From JBAPRR01 sp049281195 (GTDB taxonomy: Bacteria; Actinomycetota; Acidimicrobiia; Acidimicrobiales; CAVXTF01): a stretch of DNA of 10,367 nt. The stretch is taken from assembly GCA_049281195.1 (NCBI GenBank), contig JBAPRR010000279.1, positions 1 through 10,367 of the forward strand, in the 5' to 3' direction. This document shows, one piece after another, positions 1 through 5,576 of the stretch (position 1 is its first letter; the number at the start of each line of letters is the position of its first letter). The position numbers and the translations under genes were made by a program. Under the pieces are notes generated by a model. It was not told where the DNA came from. It worked only from the letters and a program-made list of their open reading frames with translations, and made no database searches.

Positions 1-311
1 GTGTGGCTCTCCAGCGAGAAGAACGGGATCGAGTTCGATCTCATCTGCTCTTCCATGTCGAACCACGGGGCATATGAGCGTTCCGCGCACGCGTCCTCGC
101 GCTCGTTGATGATCTCGTACAGAATCTGAAGCCCCTGGTTCGGCAAACCGATCTCATAGGTGTCCGGGTACACGAGCAACCACGAGACCCGGCCGGTCTC
201 GTATCGCGGCTCGATGGCGCCGAGCTCGCCGCCTACGTAGCGGGCGGGTTTTTCGACCCGGGCCAGAACCGACTCGATCTGCGGCCACAAGTTTGCCCTG
301 GTCATCGTCAT
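1..311 (-). CDS. TIGR03960-type B12-binding radical SAM protein, N-terminal part (3' end outside window)
   Basis: An open frame of 103 complete codons begins with ATG at 311 and runs off the left edge without a stop. The visible residues include KPARYVGGEL (21-30), LLVYPDTYEIGLPNQGLQIL (45-64) and YAPWFDMEEQM (80-90), ending in IPFFSLES. These match, from memory, the start of the TIGR03960 family, whose later part carries a radical SAM domain with a CxxxCxxC cluster; that part is not in the window. The N-terminal segment belongs to the Rossmann-like, B12-binding-type domain. Biochemical function is not established for the family; in actinobacteria it commonly lies near PBP2/rodA and the TIGR03936/rne genes. 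Its ATG shares one base with the mrdA stop (TAATG), so translation is probably coupled. A second in-frame ATG at 305 is an alternative start, and neither has a strong Shine-Dalgarno sequence. The frame is certain; the family call is likely. Confidence 0.82.
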   Translation of the reverse strand, partial: MTMTRANLWPQIESVLARVEKPARYVGGELGAIEPRYETGRVSWLLVYPDTYEIGLPNQGLQILYEIINEREDACAERSYAPWFDMEEQMRSNSIPFFSLESH

Positions 312-2473
312 TACCTGGATGATCCTACGGCAGGGGTGGAGGCCGGAAGCCCGAACTGGACCGGGGCGACGGGGTGGCTGTACAGGTAGTTGTAGATGGT
401 GCGGACGACAGGTGCGGAGGCGTCAGCTCCGTAACCGCCCTGGTCGATCACCACGGCCACCACATACTGGGGATTCGGCTCGGGGCCGAAGGCCACGAAC
501 CACGAGGTCGGGGCCTCCTTGTTCGGGTTGGAAGCGGTACCTGTCTTACCGGCGAGCTTGAAAGTCTTCGGGAACCCCTGGAAGGCCTGGTAAGCGGTGC
601 CCTTGGGGTTGGATATCACTCCTTCGAATCCGGTCAGCATGGGCTGGTACACGTTCGGAGGCAGAGCCACGTGAGCCATGACCTTTGGCGTGAACTTCTG
701 GATCACCTGACCGGACGGCGACTCGATGCCTGCGGCGACCTCGGGGGCGTAACGGGTGCCACCGTTGGCGAATGTGGCGTATGCGACGGCCTGCTCCAGT
801 GGTGTGATGATGGTCTCCCCCTGTCCGAACGCCATCTCGAGGTTGTCGCCTGTTGTCCAGTTGTCGTAGGGGAACGCGACCGGGTACTCGTCGTGGAGCT
901 TGATGCGCTCAGAAGGTGAATCGACTCTCGCCAGACTCTGCTCGTAGAGATCGACGCCGGTCGGCTGGCCGTATCCGTATTGGGCGGCGACGTTTTCGAT
1001 CGGCTGAAGGCCGTAGATCCCGCGGTCCTGCCAGAACTCGTAACCGAGGTTGTAGAAGAACACGTCGCTCGAGACGGTGAGCGCCTGGGTGACGTCGACC
1101 GGCGCTGGTTGAGCTTCATTGTCGTTGTCTTTGTACGTGCAAAGTCCGGCTGTGCAATTGGGGATGGTGAAGAACCCGGGGTCGTTGAACGTCGAATACT
1201 GACTGATTAGTCCCGTCTGGAGTGCGGCGGTGGCCGATGCGAGCTTGAAAGTCGATCCGGGCGGATAGACGCCGGCAACAGCTCGGTTGAACAGAGGTGA
1301 GTCCGCCGATTTTGCGCTCAACTGCTTGTAGTGCGCGGTCGAGATCCCACCGACCCACCACTGCGGGTTGTAGGTCGGATACGAAGCCATAGCGAGCACA
1401 GCACCAGTGTGGGGATCGAGAACGATCGCGGCACCGTCGGGAGCTTCCGGGTAACGCTTGTCCTGGGTGTCGTATGTTTTGCGGTCCTGCTTTATCTCGG
1501 AAGCGAGAGCTTTCTCCACGACCTGCTGAAGACCGGCGTCCATGTTCAGCACGACGTCGTCGCCCGACTTGGCAGGTGTCGACCCGAGAGTACCGACGAC
1601 CGTGTTCTGCGCGTCGACCTCGAGTTTCTGGACGCCGGCCTTTCCTCGCAGATAGCTCTCGTATTGATTTTCGACTCCGGTCTGACCGAACTCGCTATTG
1701 GAGGTGTAGCCCTGTTTCGGATTGGCTTTCAACTCCGCTGAATTGATCACGTCCACGTATCCGAGGACCTGGGCCGCCAGATCGTCGTACGGGTAAGTGC
1801 GCTGGGTCTCCTCTGTGACCTGCACGCCGGGGAACATCGACGCGTGTTCCCTCACGTATGCGATCTCCGACTGGGTTGCGCCTTGGACCACCGGCACCGG
1901 TAGGTACTCGCTGTAGATCTCGTTGGAGATAGTGGAATCCACCTGCGCGGTTGACTCACCCGACAACAGTGCGAGTCGCTGTATCACTCCGGGATCTTGT
2001 TGCGCGGCTTCACGCGAGAGAGTTATGTCCTCCGACACTCCATCGCCTACCAACACGTTGTCGCCTCTGTCGAGGATCAATCCGCGTGGAGCAGGAATCG
2101 GGACGGTCCTAACTTCGTTCGTCACCACCTGTTGAGAGGCGGCGGACGCGTCGAGAACCTGCAGATAATAAAGACGGATGAAGATGAGCGAGAACAACAT
2201 GACCGCTCCGACGCCCACGATCCGCAAGCGGATGTTCGGACGTGGGTTGACACCTTCGTCGGGCCTCAGGCGCTCCCCAACCGTCTTCTTCGGACGCATC
2301 CGCGGAGTCCGCGGCCGACGCTCGGGAGTGGGTCGCGTCTTCTTCGGCCGGGGGTTGATGTTGTGGGCGCGCCTAAGGATTCCCTTCTGGGTTACCGAAC
2401 GCTGCTTCTTCGGACGCCTCGGGGTGTCGGCCGTCGTCAGACGACGCGCCAGCCTTTTCCTGCGCCTCACCAT
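311..2473 (-). CDS. mrdA: Penicillin-binding protein 2, class B peptidoglycan transpeptidase
   Basis: This is the elongation-specific D,D-transpeptidase that cross-links peptidoglycan in the rod complex, anchored in the membrane with its catalytic domain outside. For the 720-aa product: residues 1-84 are a very basic Pro/Arg/Lys-rich cytoplasmic tail; about 85-107 is one membrane helix; 127-137 (PAPRGLILDRG) opens the dimerisation/pedestal domain; the transpeptidase domain has the catalytic Ser in STFK (407-410), SSD (468-470, resembling the SxD of E. coli PBP2) and KTGT (643-646). C440 and C445 lie close together between the first two motifs, which is unusual and could allow a disulfide or metal site. 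The ATG at 2473 was chosen because it overlaps the mreD stop by 7 nt; GTG at 2470 (GTGA overlap) is equally possible. The frame is open upstream to 2650, but that would put 60 codons inside mreD. The gene is longer than typical PBP2 (about 600-650 aa) because of the tail. An FtsI-like role is less likely next to mreBCD. Confidence 0.95.
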   Translation of the reverse strand: MVRRRKRLARRLTTADTPRRPKKQRSVTQKGILRRAHNINPRPKKTRPTPERRPRTPRMRPKKTVGERLRPDEGVNPRPNIRLRIVGVGAVMLFSLIFIRLYYLQVLDASAASQQVVTNEVRTVPIPAPRGLILDRGDNVLVGDGVSEDITLSREAAQQDPGVIQRLALLSGESTAQVDSTISNEIYSEYLPVPVVQGATQSEIAYVREHASMFPGVQVTEETQRTYPYDDLAAQVLGYVDVINSAELKANPKQGYTSNSEFGQTGVENQYESYLRGKAGVQKLEVDAQNTVVGTLGSTPAKSGDDVVLNMDAGLQQVVEKALASEIKQDRKTYDTQDKRYPEAPDGAAIVLDPHTGAVLAMASYPTYNPQWWVGGISTAHYKQLSAKSADSPLFNRAVAGVYPPGSTFKLASATAALQTGLISQYSTFNDPGFFTIPNCTAGLCTYKDNDNEAQPAPVDVTQALTVSSDVFFYNLGYEFWQDRGIYGLQPIENVAAQYGYGQPTGVDLYEQSLARVDSPSERIKLHDEYPVAFPYDNWTTGDNLEMAFGQGETIITPLEQAVAYATFANGGTRYAPEVAAGIESPSGQVIQKFTPKVMAHVALPPNVYQPMLTGFEGVISNPKGTAYQAFQGFPKTFKLAGKTGTASNPNKEAPTSWFVAFGPEPNPQYVVAVVIDQGGYGADASAPVVRTIYNYLYSHPVAPVQFGLPASTPAVGSSR

Positions 2474-2988
2474 GACGTCGCGCTCACCCGATCGGTTGTC
2501 GAACGCGACTTGACGGCCCACCTCATGAGATACATCACAGGGACGGCGAGGATCGCAGCCGCTGGGGTGGCGACGACGAGTGCGGGAACCAGATTTACCT
2601 TGAGCATGTTTGGGGAACCGAGGATGGCGCCGAGGATGGCGTACAAGCACATTCCAGCAGCTGTTCCCACCGCACCGGTGACGACCTGCAGAGCCGGCGA
2701 GCTGCGGACCAGGCTGAGAGTGGCCACCCCGACCCCGTAGGCGACCAAAGCCCCGACCAGAGCACTCATCCCGAACGTCGTCGGGAGGAGCAGGTCGGCT
2801 GCCAGACCTGACAGGAATCCGATCACCGTCCCCCGGCCAGGACCTCCGACGTAGCCGGCGGCTACCGGTAGGAGGAACATGATGTCAGGGTGCTCCCTGG
2901 CCACTGTTATGTCGACAAGCAGCGCCTGCTGCACCAATAGAGCGAGGAAGATCACCACCGCGACCCGGAACCAGTTGCCGGCGCTCAT
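2467..2988 (-). CDS. mreD: Rod shape-determining membrane protein MreD
   Basis: This is a 173-aa hydrophobic protein with about five to six predicted membrane helices, the usual size for MreD. The first helix (about residues 7-24) is followed by a short loop, then a conserved-looking glycine-rich segment (GRGTVIGFLSGLAADLLLPT), which resembles the GxxxGfxxGlllDll signature of the family. MreD is the integral membrane partner of MreC and PBP2 in the elongation complex and has no known enzymatic activity. Position between mreC and mrdA supports the assignment as much as sequence does. The ATG at 2988 was preferred over the GTG at 3003: it forms an ATGA 4-nt overlap with the mreC stop and has GGGAG (2997-3001) 8 nt upstream. 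The protein ends in a short basic, serine/threonine-rich tail that is probably cytoplasmic. Confidence 0.9.
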   Translation of the reverse strand: MSAGNWFRVAVVIFLALLVQQALLVDITVAREHPDIMFLLPVAAGYVGGPGRGTVIGFLSGLAADLLLPTTFGMSALVGALVAYGVGVATLSLVRSSPALQVVTGAVGTAAGMCLYAILGAILGSPNMLKVNLVPALVVATPAAAILAVPVMYLMRWAVKSRSTTDRVSATSW

Positions 2989-3830
2989 GGAGCCGGCTCC
3001 CACAGGAGAACCGCAACGTACTGCGGGTCGTTCAACTGGGCGACCGGAGTGGCGGTGACGCTTTCCTGTGCCGAACCCGTGCCGCTGGACGATGAATTCA
3101 CCGTCGCCACCGGGATGCCCTCAGGGAACAGGCCATGCGAAAGACCGCTCGTCACGAGGTGCTGACCCTTGGCTATCGACGTCCGCGGCGGCACGTAGTC
3201 GACCGTGAGCGGACGATTGGTCCCCTGCCCTCCGACTACTGCCACGTCGCCGGCAGATCCGTACCTGACACTGATCGAAGAGCTCGGATCCGTTATCAGC
3301 TGAACGGTCGCCTCACCACTGCTCGCCTGTGTGACGATGCCCATGAGGCCCTGCCCGCTCACAACAGGCATTCCGACGTCGATCCCGGCGGAGGTTCCGC
3401 GGTCGATGTCCACCGACTCGTCGAAGTCGGAAGGACCGATGTCCACCACTTCTGCGACCACCTCGGGGATCCCGTTAGCGAACTTGAGGTTGTAAAGGTT
3501 CTGAAGGACACCGATCTTGCGCTCGAGGTCGCTCTGCTGCTCGAGCTGCTCCTGGAGACTGCCCAGTTGCTGCCTCAGCTGTGAGTTGGCCTTCTGGACC
3601 GAAGCGGCATCGATTGCTCCGGCGAAGAATCCGGCCACGGGTCGCGAAACGTCATCGACCGCTCCACGCAGAGGGTCGAATATGTCACTCGCCCAGGTCT
3701 TCACCCTGTTGACGTCACCCTTGCCGCCGCCTCTCGCGTCGAGCGTGATGAGGGTGATCGACACTAAGACGAGAACAAGCAGGACCAGTCTCGGTCGGCG
3801 CGACCAACGCGCGCGCCGTGCACGCGCCAC
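2985..3830 (-). CDS. mreC: Rod shape-determining protein MreC
   Basis: This is a 281-aa bitopic membrane protein that connects MreB filaments to PBP2 and MreD from the outer face of the membrane. It has a strongly basic N-terminus (residues 1-14, eight Arg), one membrane helix (about 15-31), a linker, a coiled coil (about 77-112, with the heptad-like QLRQQLGSLQEQLEQQ), and then the beta-rich MreC domain (about 118-277) with the typical features DRGTSAGIDVGMPVVSGQGL (143-162) and VTSGLSHGLFPEGIPVA. Length is normal for the family. The start is GTG at 3830, supported by a strong Shine-Dalgarno sequence, AGGAGGG at 3840-3846, 9 nt upstream. It lies 76 nt downstream of mreB with no obvious terminator, and its stop overlaps the mreD start (ATGA), so the three mre genes are likely cotranscribed. 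Confidence 0.94.
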   Translation of the reverse strand: MARARRARWSRRPRLVLLVLVLVSITLITLDARGGGKGDVNRVKTWASDIFDPLRGAVDDVSRPVAGFFAGAIDAASVQKANSQLRQQLGSLQEQLEQQSDLERKIGVLQNLYNLKFANGIPEVVAEVVDIGPSDFDESVDIDRGTSAGIDVGMPVVSGQGLMGIVTQASSGEATVQLITDPSSSISVRYGSAGDVAVVGGQGTNRPLTVDYVPPRTSIAKGQHLVTSGLSHGLFPEGIPVATVNSSSSGTGSAQESVTATPVAQLNDPQYVAVLLWEPAP

Positions 3831-3839
3831 TTACCTGAG

Positions 3840-3846
3840 CCCTCCT
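3840..3846 (-). promoter_or_regulatory. Ribosome binding site of mreC
   Basis: The minus strand reads AGGAGGG here, 9 nt before the GTG at 3830. It is the strongest Shine-Dalgarno match noticed upstream of any start in this window, and it fixes the non-ATG start of mreC. It also shows that mreC initiates independently and not by coupling to mreB, which ends 76 nt upstream. Confidence 0.75.
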
Positions 3847-3906
3847 AGGCGTCGGCGCCGCGATTTGGCCGAGACTTTTGTGTGGGGATCCCCTGATCGA
3901 TTCGGA

Positions 3907-4938
3907 TCATCCCTGTGATGAGGTGATCAGGACCTGCTTGAGGGCTTCGAACTCTTCGAGGCACTGCCCACTGCCGATCGCCACGCAGTTGAGAGGGTCG
4001 CGGGCCACGATGATCGGCATTCCGGTCTCGTCCTGGAGACGGGCATCCAAGCCGTGTAGCAACGCTCCACCCCCGGTGAGGACGATGCCCTGCTCCATGA
4101 TGTCGGCCGCGAGCTCGGGTGGAGTCTTGTCCAGGGTCACCTTCACCGCGTCGACGATCGCCGAGACAGGCTCGTCGATCGCCTTCCTGATCTCTTGAGT
4201 GCTCACGACGATCGTCTTCGGCAGACCGGTAACGAGGTCGCGGCCCCTGATCTCGGCGTGCAGCTCCTCTGCGAGGGGGAAAGCGGAGCCCAGCGCGATC
4301 TTGATCTCCTCCGAGGTGCGCTCCCCGAGGGCCAGGCTGTACTCCTTCTTTATGTAGGCGATGATCGCCTCGTCGAGCTCGTCGCCGCCGATTCGGACCG
4401 ACTGGCTCGTGACGATACCGCCAAGAGAGATGACAGCTACCTCGGTGGTTCCACCGCCGATGTCGACCACCATGTTGCCGGTCGGTTCATGGACGGGAAG
4501 ACCCGCGCCTATCGCAGCCGCCATCGGCTCTTCGATGATGTACGCCTTGCGCGCACCCGCGTACTCAGCAGCCTCCATGACGGCCCGCTGCTCGACGCCA
4601 GTGATTCCCGAAGGTACGCAGATGACCATGCGCGGCTTTGCGAACCGGCGCTGGTGCACCCGTTGGATGAAGTAGCGGAGCATCTTTTCGCAGATCTCGA
4701 AATCCGCGATGACTCCGTCTTTGAGCGGGCGGATCGCCTGAATGTGGCTGGGCGTCCTACCGATCATTCGTTTGGCCTCTGCGCCAACCGCGAGAGGTCG
4801 CCCGTCTTTTACGTTGACCGCCACGACGGACGGCTCGTTCAAGATGATTCCCCGTCCGCGGACGTACACGAGCGTGTTCGCGGTACCGAGGTCGACGGCC
4901 ATATCGCGACCGAGCAGAAACATGCGGCTATCCGCCAT
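3907..4938 (-). CDS. mreB: Rod shape-determining actin homologue MreB
   Basis: MreB is a bacterial actin that polymerises into membrane-associated filaments and orients lateral cell-wall synthesis. The 343-aa product shows the whole actin-fold signature: phosphate-1 loop DLGTANT (16-22), phosphate-2 loop DIGGGTTE (159-166) and adenosine motif TGGGA (288-292). EEPMAAAIGAGLPVHEP (136-152) and ALGSAFPL are also typical of MreB. The N-terminus contains MFLLGRDMAVDLG, matching the hydrophobic lead of the family that contacts the membrane. The ATG at 4938 gives the usual family length and has AAAGGGA 8 nt upstream; the frame stays open to 5028, but those extra 30 residues do not resemble MreB. ATG at 4923 is a lesser alternative. 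It is the first gene after the 215-nt gap and so the likely head of the rod operon. A single-copy MreB points to a rod-shaped organism. Confidence 0.97.
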   Translation of the reverse strand: MADSRMFLLGRDMAVDLGTANTLVYVRGRGIILNEPSVVAVNVKDGRPLAVGAEAKRMIGRTPSHIQAIRPLKDGVIADFEICEKMLRYFIQRVHQRRFAKPRMVICVPSGITGVEQRAVMEAAEYAGARKAYIIEEPMAAAIGAGLPVHEPTGNMVVDIGGGTTEVAVISLGGIVTSQSVRIGGDELDEAIIAYIKKEYSLALGERTSEEIKIALGSAFPLAEELHAEIRGRDLVTGLPKTIVVSTQEIRKAIDEPVSAIVDAVKVTLDKTPPELAADIMEQGIVLTGGGALLHGLDARLQDETGMPIIVARDPLNCVAIGSGQCLEEFEALKQVLITSSQG

Positions 4939-5037
4939 GGGCTCGATCCCTTTCTTGAACCTTGTGGGCGGTTGTGGGGGACTTTCGATCCGGTGCTCCT
5001 GAGGAGAGCGCCGGAAAAGGCTGTTCAAAGCTGCTCA

Positions 5038-5066
5038 AGGGTAGGTGAGCGCTCCCTTCCTTACAA
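5038..5066 (-). promoter_or_regulatory. Candidate mreB promoter
   Basis: On the minus strand, TTGTAA (5066-5061) is followed after 17 nt by TACCCT (5043-5038). The first matches the -35 consensus TTGACA at four of six bases, and the second fits the TANNNT form of high-GC actinobacterial -10 elements. Transcription would begin near 5031, giving a leader of about 93 nt before the mreB ATG. The inverted repeat GCTCA-N8-TGAGC (5033-5050) covers the -10, a position suited to a repressor. This is a match by eye to loose consensus sequences, so it remains a candidate. Confidence 0.35.
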
Positions 5067-5091
5067 GGCGAGGTTGGATACTTACCCACTA

Positions 5092-5112
5092 TGAGCACAA
5101 CAGATGTGCTCA
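5092..5112 (-). terminator. Perfect 8-bp hairpin downstream of ndk, possible terminator
   Basis: On the minus strand, TGAGCACA (5112-5105) and TGTGCTCA (5099-5092) form a perfect 8-bp stem with a 5-nt loop, 41 nt after the ndk stop. No run of T follows, so it is not a classical intrinsic terminator; actinobacterial terminators often lack the U-tract. It could equally be an operator for a dimeric regulator. Its place just after ndk and before the candidate mreB promoter fits either role. Confidence 0.35.
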
Positions 5113-5120
5113 GCGCGCTT

Positions 5121-5136
5121 GGCTCACCACTGAGCC
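5121..5136 (-). repeat. Short inverted repeat downstream of ndk
   Basis: GGCTCA (5121-5126) and TGAGCC (5131-5136) form a perfect 6-bp inverted repeat with a 4-nt loop, 17 nt beyond the ndk stop. It sits next to the 8-bp hairpin at 5092-5112 and shares the GCTCA core. The pair may act together as a terminator or processing site, or may be regulator half sites. No T-run follows. Confidence 0.35.
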
Positions 5137-5153
5137 GGTCGGTGACGCTGGTG

Positions 5154-5564
5154 TCAGTCGAGATCCGGGAAGAAAAGTGCTATCTCGCGCTCGGCTGACT
5201 CGAGCGAGTCCGAGCCGTGCACGAGATTTTCGGTCAGAAGAATTCCCAGGTCTCCACGGATCGTACCGGGAGGTGCCTCCGCGGGGTTCGTGGGGCCCAT
5301 GAGCGTGCGGACGACCGCCCACGTATCGGAAGGCCCCTCCGCCACGACAATGAGGGCAGAGGACCTCGTGATGAAGCTGACCAGCTCGGCGAAGAAGGGC
5401 TTGCCCACGTGTTCGGAGTAATGGATCGTCGCCGTTTGCTCTTCGATGGTCCTGAGCTCACAGGCCACCAGACGGAGGCCCTTTCGCTCGAGTCTTCCGA
5501 GTATCTCGCCGACGAGGCCGCGCTCGACGGCGTCGGGTTTGCAGATGACAAGGGTGCGATCCAT
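5154..5564 (-). CDS. ndk: Nucleoside diphosphate kinase
   Basis: This enzyme moves the gamma-phosphate from ATP to other nucleoside diphosphates through a phosphohistidine and so balances the NTP and dNTP pools in the cytoplasm. The 136-aa length is normal for bacterial Ndk. Diagnostic residues are K9 in VICKPDAV, the nucleotide-binding GTIRGDLG (100-107) and the active-site H116 in NLVHGSDS (113-120). The C-terminus (EIALFFPDLD) is typical except that the usual FF(D/P)xxE ending has Asp. The ATG at 5564 leaves 12 nt after the folC stop, and there is no clear Shine-Dalgarno sequence, so translation may depend on ribosomes finishing folC. The folC-ndk-mreB order is common in actinobacteria. 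It is probably the last gene of its transcript, since the gap with hairpins follows. Confidence 0.97.
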   Translation of the reverse strand: MDRTLVICKPDAVERGLVGEILGRLERKGLRLVACELRTIEEQTATIHYSEHVGKPFFAELVSFITRSSALIVVAEGPSDTWAVVRTLMGPTNPAEAPPGTIRGDLGILLTENLVHGSDSLESAEREIALFFPDLD

Positions 5565-5576
5565 GGGGGCCGCAGG

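Larger units (their letters stand above)
4939..5153. other. ndk-mreB intergenic region with inverted repeats
   Basis: This is the longest stretch without a gene. No convincing short ORF was found. On the plus strand, GCTCA/TGAGC half sites pair up three times: 5033-5037 with 5046-5050, 5092-5096 with 5108-5112, and 5122-5126 with 5131-5135. GAGCGCTC (5047-5054) is a perfect palindrome, and CTCCTGAGGAG (4996-5006) is an almost perfect one. GCTGTTCAA (5020-5028) and GCTGCTCAA (5030-5038) are a direct repeat with a 10-nt period. The region lies between the end of the tig-ndk series and the rod operon, so it probably holds the 3' end of one transcript and the promoter of the other. Confidence 0.6.

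Noticed and set aside
2474..2650. Longer mrdA start at 2650
   Set aside because: The 59 extra codons lie inside mreD in another frame and encode Arg/His/Pro-rich sequence unlike PBP2; starts at 2473 or 2470 give a normal short overlap.
1997..2740. 247-aa plus-strand open frame opposite mrdA and mreD
   Set aside because: It spans two real genes on the other strand and its composition is that of a shadow frame; no motif is visible.
3884..3893. GGGGATCCCC palindrome between mreB and mreC as a terminator
   Set aside because: A 10-bp palindrome without loop or T-run cannot form a useful hairpin, and the mre genes are expected to be cotranscribed.
4939..5028. Longer mreB start at 5028
   Set aside because: The 30 extra residues do not resemble MreB, and ATG 4938 gives the usual length with a purine-rich ribosome site.
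4195..5094. 299-aa open frame on the plus strand opposite mreB
   Set aside because: It lies antisense to a complete mreB, has no recognisable domain and is rich in Arg/Asp as expected from the complement of high-GC codons.
5110..5322. 70-aa minus-strand frame at the end of ndk
   Set aside because: It overlaps ndk in another frame and shows no conserved feature.
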